NCBI GenBank assembly: GCA_031400955.1
Contig: JANNQW010000309.1
Span: forward strand, 1-23,731
Direction: 5' to 3'
DNA length: 23,731 bases
DNA from: VFKE01 sp031400955
Lineage (GTDB): Bacteria; Verrucomicrobiota; Verrucomicrobiia; Verrucomicrobiales; Verrucomicrobiaceae
The notes under the pieces are model-generated. The model was not told where the DNA came from. It saw only the letters and a program-made list of their open reading frames with translations, and did no database searches. Positions 1-7,838 of this stretch are shown piece after piece. The position numbers and the translations under genes are program-made. Position 1 is the first letter of the stretch. Each line of letters starts with the position of its first letter.

Positions 1-1265
1 TCTCCGATGACCGTTCCGCCCTTCACACCGCCGCCGGCCATCATCATGCTGAAGCCGGTGGGGTTGTGGTCGCGGCCGTCACCCTTTTCAGACATCGGGG
101 TGCGGCCAAATTCACCGCCCCAGATGACGAGCGTGCTGTCGAGCAGTCCGCGTTGCTTCAGATCTTGCAGCAAGCCTGCGATCGGCTTGTCCGTGGCGCC
201 GCAGTTTCGGCCATGATTGGTCTCAATATTTTGATGTGCGTCCCATTTGCTGCCGGCGCCGTGATAGAGCTGGATGAAGCGCACGCCGCGTTCCACGAGC
301 CGACGGGACATGAGGCACATGCGGCCGAAGGTTTCCGTGCGCTTGCTGTCCATGCCGTAAAGTTTGCGCGTCGCTTCCGTTTCACGCGCAAGGTCAACTG
401 TGCCGGGAGCCTCCGCCTGCATGCGGAATGCGAGTTCGTAGCTCTTGATGCGGGCGTCGAGTTCGCTGTTGTCTTCGCGGCCCTTGAAGTGCGCTTGATT
501 GAGCTGATTGAGAAAGGACAGCTTGCCGCTCTGCCGCGCGCTGGAAATATTGCGGGGTGTTTGCAGGTTGGCGATGGGGGAGGGGCCTTCGTCAAACATG
601 ACGCCCTGGTAGGTGGCGGGCATGAATCCGCCGCCCCAGTTGCGCACACCGTTGACGACGTCGGAATCATTGTCCTTCATGACGACGAATGCGGGGAGAT
701 TTTGGTTCTCTGTGCCCAGGCCGTAGGTGACCCAGCTTCCGAGTGAGGGCCGGCCGCCGAAGATGGACCCAGTGTTCATCATGCAAACGCCGCCGGCGTG
801 GTTGATGCCGTCGGAGACGCAGGAACGGATCACACAAAGATCATCCGCGTGTTCCGCAGTGTGCGGCATCCAGTTGGAGAATTCCAGGCCGCTTTCGCCG
901 TATTGCCGCCAGGTGCGTTTGGAGGCCATGAGCGGCGCGCGGGATTCGCCCATCGCGGTGATGACGGAGCCGAAGCTGTCGGGCAGCTTCTGCCCGGCGA
1001 GCTGGTTGAGCAGAGGTTTGTGGTCGCAGATATCGAGATGGCTGGGGCCGCCCTCCATGAAAAGGAAGATGACACTCTTCGCGTGTCCGGCCGTGTGCGG
1101 CAGTTTGCCGAGCGCAGGCGTGCCGGGGCGGCCCTGGGAATCGCCGAGTGCCGCGAGCAATTTCGAATCACTCAGCAGCGAGGCCAGTGCCAGCGCGCCG
1201 AAACCGGCGCCGCCGCGACGGAGGAAATCGCGGCGGGTGGTGAGGAGTTCGTGGTGGGGGAGCAT
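1..1265 (-). CDS. DUF1501 family Tat-exported protein, C-terminus beyond window edge
   Basis: The frame opens at an ATG (1265) and stays open for 421 codons to the left edge, so the C-terminus is missing. The N-terminus is a Tat signal: twin arginines R11-R12 in TTRRDFLRR followed by a Gly/Ala/Leu-rich stretch to about residue 40. DUF1501 hallmarks follow in order: EGGPSHLD near residue 71, LGSWVTYGLG, WDAHQN, WGGEFGRTP and GDGRDHN near the edge. The family is related to the alkaline-phosphatase superfamily and the D/H residues in these motifs look like metal ligands, but its reaction is unproven. The gene lies 62 bp downstream of the DUF1549/DUF1553 cytochrome on the same strand, matching the paralogous pair at 19426-23394. 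No clear Shine-Dalgarno sequence precedes the ATG. Family assignment is firm; function is not. Confidence 0.93.
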   Translation of the reverse strand, partial: MLPHHELLTTRRDFLRRGGAGFGALALASLLSDSKLLAALGDSQGRPGTPALGKLPHTAGHAKSVIFLFMEGGPSHLDICDHKPLLNQLAGQKLPDSFGSVITAMGESRAPLMASKRTWRQYGESGLEFSNWMPHTAEHADDLCVIRSCVSDGINHAGGVCMMNTGSIFGGRPSLGSWVTYGLGTENQNLPAFVVMKDNDSDVVNGVRNWGGGFMPATYQGVMFDEGPSPIANLQTPRNISSARQSGKLSFLNQLNQAHFKGREDNSELDARIKSYELAFRMQAEAPGTVDLARETEATRKLYGMDSKRTETFGRMCLMSRRLVERGVRFIQLYHGAGSKWDAHQNIETNHGRNCGATDKPIAGLLQDLKQRGLLDSTLVIWGGEFGRTPMSEKGDGRDHNPTGFSMMMAGGGVKGGTVIG

Positions 1266-1281
1266 GCTCACTATAAATTAT

Positions 1282-1316
1282 GAATGTGGAATGATGAATC
1301 AAAGGCCAAGAACAAA
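1282..1316. repeat. Heptad-phased GAATG repeat, copy A
   Basis: Between the DUF1549/DUF1553 gene and its DUF1501 partner, five consecutive 7-nt words stay in phase: gaatgtg, gaatgat, gaatcaa, aggccaa, gaacaaa. The first three share GAAT at the same position and the others are degraded. It resembles the repeats at 7790, 8595 and, on the opposite strand, 21950. It fills over half of the 62-bp gap between two genes that are probably cotranscribed. Confidence 0.6.
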
Positions 1317-1327
1317 ATATCTTTTAT

Positions 1328-4300
1328 TCAATGCAGATACAGGAATTCGTTGGAGTTGATGAGCGCGTGACAGAAGTCGGTCACGGCATCGAGCTGGGCC
1401 GAGGGGGGGGCAGCTTTTGCAGCGGATTTTTCCCAGATGAAGAGGGGCTCGCGGGTGCTTTTGATGGATTCCGCCTGGGCATCGAAGAGGCAATCCCCAC
1501 CGCCTTGCGGCTTGGTCACGAGCAGGTCGTCCTCCGAAAGGGTGCCGCGCGTGACTGTCACGCGGCTGACGACACCGTCCCACAGACTGCGCGGGTCGTG
1601 GTCGCAGCCGCCGATGTAGAGCTGGTGCGCACGGTTCACATGACCGCTGGCTACCGGATGGGTAATGAGAGCTGTTTCCAAAGCGGCTTGCGGGTCGGCG
1701 AGATTCTTGAAGTAAAACGTGACGGTTCCGCCGGTGGAGTGGTCAGCCGCTGGTTGATTAGATACGACTGCGGCGACGTAGCAAGGTGTCTTGAGCGGGA
1801 TGCGAATGTTGGAGGCTACGACTTCGTAGATGTTGTCTTCCTGAGCATCATCGCCGCTGAGCTGCATGATGAGATTGTTTGGCTGGTATTTGGATGTGGC
1901 GCTGGTCACGCCGAAGGCCCATCCCTTGCTCGACTTCGCATTGTTCCAACGCGAGGCAATGGTTCGCACCGAGGAGTCGGGATAAAGCGAATCCAGATAA
2001 ATAATGGCCTCGACGGTGAAGCTCTCGCCTTCCATATCGCCAGTCTGCACGCGGAGTTTTTCAAACGTGCCGCCAGGCCGGAAGGCGACCGCTTTCAAGC
2101 CGCTGAGCGGATGTTTGCCAAAAAACGGCGTGGCATCCACGAGTGGATCGATGGTAAAAGGGATGGGCTTGGCGGATTTCTGATTTCGGTCCATGGTTCC
2201 CATCTGTGCGCGGAGGAAGGCCACTGCCGTGTCAATCTCCTGATTTTTTGGCGCACGTGAATACGCGAGATCGTATGCCAGCGGCACCAACTGATCTGGC
2301 ATGGGGCCGACCTCGCTCAGCAGACGCGCAGCCATGGCTCGGGCGCGCTGGAGCGGCCAGTCACCGCCGATCATGAGCAGGCTTTGCAGCGCGGTGTTCG
2401 TCGCATCGCGCTGTGCGGTGCTCTGAAAACCGTTGGGTGCGTTGAACATGCGGAGAAATTCATCCTGAGAATTGCGAATCTTGCGGGTGTGGAGCGAGCG
2501 CACCGACTGGTGCGATTCCACGCCTGGAGTGTTGCTTGCGGGAGTGAGTTCGCCACTGATCGCCAGCAGTGCGTCGCGCGCTTGTTCGGCGTCTAGCCGG
2601 CGCGGATTCATGCGCCAGAGCCAGCGGTTTTCGGGATCAATCTTCAGAGCCATCTCGGTGTGTGGCGGGCGGGTGGACTGAAGATACGTCGTCGAATTCA
2701 TGATGGTGCGGTGCAGCCACTTCAGGCTCCAGCCCTTGCTGACGAATTCATGCGCAAGCCAGTCCAGCAACTCGGGATGGCTTGGCTTTTCCCCCAGTTG
2801 GCCGAAGTCGCTGCTGGTCGCCACCAGTCCGCGACCGAAATGATGCTGCCACACCCGGTTCACGATGACGCGTGCGGCAAGCGGGTTGTCGGACTTGGTG
2901 ATCCAATTCGCCAGCGCTGTGCGGCGGCCGCTGCTTTCAAGATTTTCCGGCGGAGTGATCGTTGCGTTGGCAGCATCCAGGATCGAAAGGAATCCGGGCT
3001 CGACGGTCTGCTCGCCGTCCTTGCGTGTTTTCATCGTCGTGGGCGGCGAGTCGCGACCGACATCGGTCGCCGCGAACGCCACCGGCAGTGGCTTGGGCTT
3101 GAGTGCATCGAATTGCTTCAACTGCGAGCGAGCCTGTTCAGCCGCAGAACGATCCGTGCCTCTTAATTTCGAGACGGTAAATTTGGCCTGTTCCTCGATG
3201 CCTTGCCGGAAAACGTAGTAAGAGATTTGTTTTTCATAGGCGGACTTCTCCTCCTCCGGCTTGTACACCATGGTCTGTATTTCCTCGGGGAATTTCTTCA
3301 CCGCATCCTGCATCAACTTGTCGAGCCTGGGCCGGAGCGCATCGGCCAGACGTTTTCTCGGCTCGGCTGCGGCAGTTTCCCACGCCAGAAGCCTTTCATC
3401 ATGCACACGCTTTTCTTCCGTGCTGGCGAGCGGCAGATCGTCGCGCCAGATCAGTGGTGCGAAGAATGCCTGAAGGCGGTAGTAGTCCTTTTGCAGGATG
3501 GGATCGAACTTGTGATCGTGGCAGCGCGCGCAGGCGAAACTCAGGCCGAGAAACAGCTCGCCGACGGTATCGGTGATTTCGTTGAGGATCGTGGTGCGCT
3601 GGCCCTCGACATCGCGCTGGTTGTATTCGTATGCCGTGTGGCGTAGCAGAGCCGTGGCAATGAGCGCGTCCGGATTGTCACGGTCAATTTCATCGCCAGC
3701 CAACTGCTCGCGCACGAAACGGTCGTAGGGTTTGTCATTATTGAGTGAACGGACGACGTACTCACGGTAGCGCCAGACATCTGGGCGATACGCATCCTCG
3801 CGATAGCCGTCGGACTCGCCATAGCGCGCGAGGTCGAGCCAGTGTTGCGCCCAGCGTTCGCCATAGCGCGGGTTTTCCAGTAGTTTGTTGATCAGGCGCT
3901 CGACGGCATCCGGCTGCTTGTCCTGGACGAAAGCCTGGAGTTCCTCTGGCGTCGGCGGGAGGCCGTGGAGGTCAAAGTAAATGCGCCGGGCCAGCTCGTC
4001 CCGACTGGCTTCAGGTGACTGCAGCAGGCCCTCTTGCAGCAGCTTAACGGAGACGAAGCGATCGACGGGATTGATGATTTTGTAATTCGGGCTCTCCACC
4101 ACCGGCAGCGCGACGGCAGATACCGGCTGGAAGGACCACCACGCGCGGTCGGCCTCGCTGAATTCTCCGGGCTTGCGGTTGGCGGCCTGCGTTACTTCCT
4201 TTTCCGGCCATGGCGCGCCGAGTTCGATCCATTTTTTTAGATCGGCGATTTGTTGCGGCTCCAGCTTGTTGTCCGGCGGCATCTGGAGATCGGCGTCTTC

Positions 4301-4603
4301 ATAGCTCACGGCTTTCATGAGCAGGGATTGCGCGGCATCTTTGGGAACTACAGCCGGACCGCCGTCGCCGCCTTGCAGGATGTAATGCAGATTGTCGAGC
4401 CGGAGCGAGGCCTTTTGCTTTCGCTCGCCGTGGCACTTGAAGCATTGATCGGAAAGAAGCGGGCGGATCTTGGTCTCAAAAAACTTCAATGCGGCGGCAT
4501 TGTCTTCAACGGCGTGCGCCTTGGACGGAACGAAAAAGGCCACCAGCGCGAGCGCGGTGGAAAAAATGATGGATGAAAATTTGTGGGCGTTGCGAGGGGT
4601 CAT
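1328..4603 (-). CDS. Planctomycete-type cytochrome c / DUF1549 / DUF1553 protein with inserted LamG-like domain
   Basis: From the ATG at 4603 the product has 1091 residues. A signal peptide covers about residues 1-31 (hydrophobic IIFSTALALVAFF, cleavage after AHA). An earlier GTG at 4633 only adds ten residues in front of it. PSCyt1 follows, with a heme c motif CFKCH at 54-58. DUF1549 begins near residue 180 and has a second CxxCH in CARCHDHKFDP. DUF1553 follows, with GRGLV, GEKPSHPELLDWLA and NSTTYLQS. At about 845-1030 there is a beta-rich LamG/concanavalin-like stretch that the paralogue at 19426 lacks. The chain then ends with the usual terminal helix, NSNEFLYLH. The protein is probably periplasmic or membrane-anchored and heme-binding. 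Such genes are common in Planctomycetes and Verrucomicrobia, often near polysaccharide-degradation genes, but no reaction is established. It pairs with DUF1501 downstream. Confidence 0.93.
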   Translation of the reverse strand: MTPRNAHKFSSIIFSTALALVAFFVPSKAHAVEDNAAALKFFETKIRPLLSDQCFKCHGERKQKASLRLDNLHYILQGGDGGPAVVPKDAAQSLLMKAVSYEDADLQMPPDNKLEPQQIADLKKWIELGAPWPEKEVTQAANRKPGEFSEADRAWWSFQPVSAVALPVVESPNYKIINPVDRFVSVKLLQEGLLQSPEASRDELARRIYFDLHGLPPTPEELQAFVQDKQPDAVERLINKLLENPRYGERWAQHWLDLARYGESDGYREDAYRPDVWRYREYVVRSLNNDKPYDRFVREQLAGDEIDRDNPDALIATALLRHTAYEYNQRDVEGQRTTILNEITDTVGELFLGLSFACARCHDHKFDPILQKDYYRLQAFFAPLIWRDDLPLASTEEKRVHDERLLAWETAAAEPRKRLADALRPRLDKLMQDAVKKFPEEIQTMVYKPEEEKSAYEKQISYYVFRQGIEEQAKFTVSKLRGTDRSAAEQARSQLKQFDALKPKPLPVAFAATDVGRDSPPTTMKTRKDGEQTVEPGFLSILDAANATITPPENLESSGRRTALANWITKSDNPLAARVIVNRVWQHHFGRGLVATSSDFGQLGEKPSHPELLDWLAHEFVSKGWSLKWLHRTIMNSTTYLQSTRPPHTEMALKIDPENRWLWRMNPRRLDAEQARDALLAISGELTPASNTPGVESHQSVRSLHTRKIRNSQDEFLRMFNAPNGFQSTAQRDATNTALQSLLMIGGDWPLQRARAMAARLLSEVGPMPDQLVPLAYDLAYSRAPKNQEIDTAVAFLRAQMGTMDRNQKSAKPIPFTIDPLVDATPFFGKHPLSGLKAVAFRPGGTFEKLRVQTGDMEGESFTVEAIIYLDSLYPDSSVRTIASRWNNAKSSKGWAFGVTSATSKYQPNNLIMQLSGDDAQEDNIYEVVASNIRIPLKTPCYVAAVVSNQPAADHSTGGTVTFYFKNLADPQAALETALITHPVASGHVNRAHQLYIGGCDHDPRSLWDGVVSRVTVTRGTLSEDDLLVTKPQGGGDCLFDAQAESIKSTREPLFIWEKSAAKAAPPSAQLDAVTDFCHALINSNEFLYLH

Positions 4604-4720
4604 TTTCCCAAGTGTGCTTGGCGCTGTCGGCACACTGATTCCAAGTGGGTCATTGGCAACTGACTGGGAGCGGTGCTTCTGAGCTTAACGTTGCTCATTC
4701 GCTGTTTTTCGCAAGGATGT

Positions 4721-4987
4721 TCAGGGCTGTTCTTGCGGGTGCATCAGGAAGATGGTGAGACGGCTCGGTGGTGAAGATTCTCCGGCCAAACCATCACACC
4801 AGAGCGAATAATCCCAGAGCAAGAATCTTGTCGGCGCGGATTCCGCCAGCCACTTCCATGGGCCATAGTATGCGCTGAATTTATCAGAGAATGTAAACCC
4901 GAACATCTTGGAATCCAGCCTCACCACCCACGGCACGCTGAGCACATAAAGCAGCGGCACGGCCAGAAGCGAAAACGTCCATCTCAT
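4721..4987 (-). CDS. Small membrane protein, duplicated family, copy 1
   Basis: This encodes 88 residues. The first 22 form a transmembrane or uncleaved signal segment (MRWTFSLLAVPLLYVLSVPW), followed by a conserved GPWKWLAESAP stretch and a W-rich C-terminal half. It aligns along its length with the gene just upstream (5063-5314): both begin MRWT.S.LAVPLLY and share GPW.W...AP. A truncated relative lies at 16346. I do not recognise the family or a function. The start is chosen because all three copies align from this ATG and share AATTCACA just before it. A short ORF beginning ATGAGC ends at a TGA overlapping this ATG, so translational coupling is possible. The duplication and conservation make a real gene likely. 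Confidence 0.7.
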   Translation of the reverse strand: MRWTFSLLAVPLLYVLSVPWVVRLDSKMFGFTFSDKFSAYYGPWKWLAESAPTRFLLWDYSLWCDGLAGESSPPSRLTIFLMHPQEQP

Positions 4988-5062
4988 GGGTGTGAATTAC
5001 TTGGTGATTCTTCGCTCATGGTCATCAGGGCTGTTTTTGCGGGTGGTGGGCAGTGTTCTTAT

Positions 5063-5314
5063 CTAAAGTGGATACTGAGAATATTCGCCAAGAAAATGAA
5101 AGCACCATCTCATGTAGTCAATCATCGGCGATCTTATTAAAGGGGGGGCATTTGTGAGAATCCAATCCCATGGCCCATAAAATAATTCAAATAACAATTC
5201 AATGCTCCGTCCTTGATCAGAGTCCCAGCCCCATTTCGAACTTAACGCGGCAACCCACGGCACGACGAGCAGATAAAGCAGTGGCACGGCCAGGAATGAA
5301 AGCGTCCATCTCAT
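5063..5314 (-). CDS. Small membrane protein, duplicated family, copy 2
   Basis: This encodes 83 residues from the conserved ATG at 5314. An in-frame ATG at 5341 would add MSNAQNSHV and could be the true start. An N-terminal hydrophobic segment (LSFLAVPLLYLLVVPWVAAL) is followed by YGPWDWILTNAPP and DYMRWCFHFL. Its C-terminus is degraded relative to copy 1: a TAG at 5063-5065 ends it early. Just past this stop, DNA encoding HPQKQP and a TGA survives in another reading frame, matching HPQEQP at the end of copy 1. Copy 2 is therefore probably frameshifted near its end. Function unknown; the two genes look like a tandem duplication. Confidence 0.65.
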   Translation of the reverse strand: MRWTLSFLAVPLLYLLVVPWVAALSSKWGWDSDQGRSIELLFELFYGPWDWILTNAPPLIRSPMIDYMRWCFHFLGEYSQYPL

Positions 5315-5335
5315 CACATGTGAATTTTGGGCATT

Positions 5336-5375
5336 GCTCATTGATATACAAATAATCGATTACCACATTCGCTCC
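5336..5375 (-). pseudogene. Conserved tail of an unknown upstream gene preceding copy 2
   Basis: Forty bases here match 16280-16319, upstream of the third copy of the small membrane gene. Both contain ATGTG, TAATCGA and a terminal ATGAGC at equivalent spacing. In the shared frame this one reads GANVVIDYLYINEQ and the other GADVIIDYACVYERE. Most differences are conservative, suggesting the end of a coding sequence that once preceded the small membrane gene. No full-length gene remains here: upstream the frame soon meets a stop, and the DNA becomes the leader of the divergent esterase gene. Confidence 0.4.
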
Positions 5376-5459
5376 ACTGCCATTATGTGTTGTCTGATAT
5401 AAGCCCGGGCTTGCAAATTGAATACACACCCGCTTCAATCACGCACCCATATTTTCCTC

Positions 5460-7094
5460 ATGAATCGTCTCGTCATTGCCCTCTCCCTCGCCGCCGCAGC
5501 CACGCTCCACGCAGACGTGAAGCTGCCTGCGTTGTTCTCCGATCACATCGTTCTTCAGCGCGGCAAGCCGGTCGCGGTCTGGGGCTGGGCCGATCCTGGC
5601 GAGGAAGTCACCGTGAAATTTGGCGATCAGTTGAAAAAGGCTGTGACGGACAAGGACGGCGACTGGAAAGTGAAACTGGACGAGCTAAAAGCCAGCAGCG
5701 AGCCCGCTGAATTGATCATCAAAGGCAAGAACGAGATCGTGCTCAAAGATGTGCTGGTGGGCGAAGTGTGGATTTGCTCCGGTCAGTCGAATATGGGACT
5801 GGCGGTCCAGGGCGCCGACAATGCGCCTGACGAAATCGCAAAGTCGGCCAACACGCAGATCCGCATGTTCATGGTGCCGCTCACGATCGCTGACGAGCCG
5901 CAGAAGGACTTGGTGAAACACGATGCGAAGTCAATCTGGCTTTTGGCTGACCCGGCAAACACAGGCGGCTTCACTGCGGCGGGATATTTCTTTGGTCGCG
6001 AACTGCAAAAGGAACTCAAAGTGCCGATCGGCCTTATTAACACCTCATGGGGTGGCACATGCGCTGAGGCATGGACCAGCAAACCTGCGCTTGAAGCGGT
6101 TCCCACTTGCAAGGCAATCATCGATGCCTGGGTGGAAAAGTTGAAGAACTACATACCAGAGAAGAATGACCTGACGAAGTCGCAACAACGTCCCGGCGTT
6201 CTCTTCAACGCGATGATTGCGCCCTTGGTTCCCTTCACTGTGAAGGGGGCGATCTGGTATCAGGGCGAAGCCAACCAATTGCGTGCCGTGCAATACCAGA
6301 CGCTTCTGCCGACCCTGATCAAGGACTGGCGCCAGCAGTGGGGTGACCAACTTAGTTTTTATATCGTGCAGCTCGCCAGCTATGGAAACAAGAAGCCGCA
6401 GCCACAGGAAATCGGTGCTGATGACACATGGGCGGAACTGCAGTGGACTCAGCTCCAGACTGCGGTCACGCTGCCGAAGTGCGGCATCGCTGTGGCCAAT
6501 GACATTGGCGATGAAAAGGACATTCATCCGAAAAACAAGCAGGAGGTCGGACGCCGCCTGGCCCTGCAGGCACTGGCGAAGGATTACGGCCGCAAGGACA
6601 TTGTCCCTGGCGGGCCGATCTATGGCGGAGGTGATACCATGGGAAACAAATACATGATTTCGTTCAGCAATATCGGGGGTGGATTGAAGAGCCGCGATGG
6701 AGGCGACCTCAAAGGGTTCATCATCGCCGGCGAAGACAAAGTCTGGAAACCTGCGAGGGCAAAAGTCATCGGCAAGCAGGTTCAGGTCTGGAATGAGGAA
6801 ATCGCCAAGCCTGTTGCGGTGCGCTACTACTGGCAGAGCTGGAATCCCGAGGCCAACCTCGTGAACAAGGAAGGGTTGCCCGCCAGTATTTTCCGCACGG
6901 ACAAATGGGATCTCTCCACCAAGGGCCAAGAAAATCCTTTCACGCAGCGTGCAGCGGCAAAACCAGCGGCAAAACCTGAAGCCAAACCAACGGCAGCGCC
7001 TGCCAAAGATGTGAACAAGGAGGAGACCCGCCCCGCTTTGATTCCTGAAAAAATCGAGCCCGTGAAGCCAGCCGAGGCAAAGAAGGCTGCATGA
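5460..7094 (+). CDS. Sialate O-acetylesterase-like secreted SGNH hydrolase
   Basis: The protein has 544 residues. The start at 5460 gives a clean signal peptide, MNRLVIALSLAAAATLHA; the upstream extension would bury it. The N-terminal beta domain (LPALFSDHIVLQRGKPVAVWGWA, about 22-44) is typical of bacterial sialate O-acetylesterases. Catalytic signatures are GQSNM with the nucleophile S110, WGGTCAEAW, WYQGEAN (W266) and DIHP (D354, H356). Family members remove O-acetyl groups from sialic acids or xylan-type glycans in the periplasm or outside the cell; the substrate here is unknown. The last ~50 residues are an Ala/Pro/Lys/Glu-rich tail after the catalytic domain, probably disordered. The leader TTTTCCTC before the ATG has no Shine-Dalgarno motif. 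Confidence 0.92.
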   Translation: MNRLVIALSLAAAATLHADVKLPALFSDHIVLQRGKPVAVWGWADPGEEVTVKFGDQLKKAVTDKDGDWKVKLDELKASSEPAELIIKGKNEIVLKDVLVGEVWICSGQSNMGLAVQGADNAPDEIAKSANTQIRMFMVPLTIADEPQKDLVKHDAKSIWLLADPANTGGFTAAGYFFGRELQKELKVPIGLINTSWGGTCAEAWTSKPALEAVPTCKAIIDAWVEKLKNYIPEKNDLTKSQQRPGVLFNAMIAPLVPFTVKGAIWYQGEANQLRAVQYQTLLPTLIKDWRQQWGDQLSFYIVQLASYGNKKPQPQEIGADDTWAELQWTQLQTAVTLPKCGIAVANDIGDEKDIHPKNKQEVGRRLALQALAKDYGRKDIVPGGPIYGGGDTMGNKYMISFSNIGGGLKSRDGGDLKGFIIAGEDKVWKPARAKVIGKQVQVWNEEIAKPVAVRYYWQSWNPEANLVNKEGLPASIFRTDKWDLSTKGQENPFTQRAAAKPAAKPEAKPTAAPAKDVNKEETRPALIPEKIEPVKPAEAKKAA

Positions 7095-7109
7095 TCGGCG
7101 GGCCAACTA

Positions 7110-7129
7110 CGGATTATTCAACCAATCCG
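7110..7129 (+). terminator. Weak hairpin after the esterase gene
   Basis: CGGATT and AATCCG form a 6-bp stem with an 8-nt loop, 16 bp after the esterase stop. No T-tract follows, so intrinsic termination is doubtful. Confidence 0.25.
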
Positions 7130-7147
7130 GCATCACCATCGTAATTG

Positions 7148-7774
7148 ATGGCGATGGATCCCACCTGCCCTAGCGACTTACTGCATTCCGAGATTCCCGC
7201 GGAGCTGCCGGTCATGGTGCTGCCGGACTGCCATCTTTTTCCGGGCTGTCTTCTGCCGCTCTTCATTTTTGAGGAGCGTTACCGGCTCATGCTGGCGCAT
7301 GTATTGGATTCCAATCGCATGTTTTGCATCGGCAACCGTCAGGGGTCGCTCGAGGACTCGGAGGTCAGCCCTTACTCCACTGCAGGCCTGGTGCGCTGCT
7401 GCGTGAAGCAGGACGACGGAACAGCTCATCTGTTGCTGTTGGGACTCCGGCGCATCCGGATCACTGGCTGGGTGCAGGAGCAGCCATTCCGCATCGCGCG
7501 CGTCGAGCCGGTTCCGACCGAGGTGAAAGATGCCAGTGAGGCCCGGAGACTCAAGGAGCGCGCGTTGGCTTTGTTTCAGGCGGCCGGAGATGAGCAGGCG
7601 AATCAACTCCACGCGGCACTTGAAAAAAACGATGATGCCGAGATGGTCTGCGACGTGCTCAGCTATCACTTCACGCACTGCCCGCAGCTCCAGCAGAAAC
7701 TGCTGTCCGAAACTTCATTGAAACGACGCTACGAGATGCTGATCAAGGCGCTGGAGAAAGCGCGGTGCGAGTGA
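7148..7774 (+). CDS. Stand-alone LON substrate-binding domain protein
   Basis: This encodes 208 residues from the ATG at 7148; another in-frame ATG is at 7154 and a TTG at 7145. The sequence matches the N-terminal domain of Lon protease: LPVMVLPDCHLFPGCLLPL at about 20-38, then FEERYRLMLAHVL, a conserved GLVRCCVKQDDGTAHLLLLG strand pair and LRRIRI. A helical C-terminal half follows, ending in LKRRYEMLIKAL. There is no AAA+ module and no protease domain, so it is the LON/PUA-like domain alone. Such proteins are widespread; their role is not settled but is thought to involve protein binding. It lies 53 bp downstream of the esterase on the same strand, with no functional link apparent. Confidence 0.88.
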   Translation: MAMDPTCPSDLLHSEIPAELPVMVLPDCHLFPGCLLPLFIFEERYRLMLAHVLDSNRMFCIGNRQGSLEDSEVSPYSTAGLVRCCVKQDDGTAHLLLLGLRRIRITGWVQEQPFRIARVEPVPTEVKDASEARRLKERALALFQAAGDEQANQLHAALEKNDDAEMVCDVLSYHFTHCPQLQQKLLSETSLKRRYEMLIKALEKARCE

Positions 7775-7789
7775 GGGGGCGGAGTGGGA

Positions 7790-7823
7790 GAATGAAGAAT
7801 GGAATGATGAGTGCCAAAATTCC
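7790..7823. repeat. GAATG-type repeat, copy B
   Basis: This element lies between the LON gene and the 3' end of the ORF6N pseudogene. It shares gaagaatggaatg and atgagtgcca, followed by attcc, with copy C at 8595-8637 in the same orientation. Together the two copies bracket the ORF6N cassette. Confidence 0.55.
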
Positions 7824-7838
7824 GCTGCTCTTCGATTT

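Larger units (their letters stand above)
4721..5341 (-). repeat. Tandem duplication unit containing both small membrane genes
   Basis: The unit runs from an ATGAGC motif before each gene to a shared tail. The tail at 4721-4741 and 5025-5045 differs at one base in 21 and holds the stop region of copy 1 and its out-of-frame counterpart after copy 2. Similarity is high over the first 70 bp of each gene and falls through the middle, so the duplication is not recent. The unit is about 300 bp long. Confidence 0.65.

Noticed and set aside
66..746. Plus-strand frames over the left-edge region
   Set aside because: The minus strand encodes a DUF1501 protein with continuous family motifs over the same bases.
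4604..4633. GTG start of the left cytochrome gene
   Set aside because: It adds ten residues before a normal signal peptide; the ATG at 4603 fits better.
6045..7106. 353-codon minus-strand frame opposite the esterase
   Set aside because: It is antisense to a gene with all catalytic motifs and has no domain or plausible start context.
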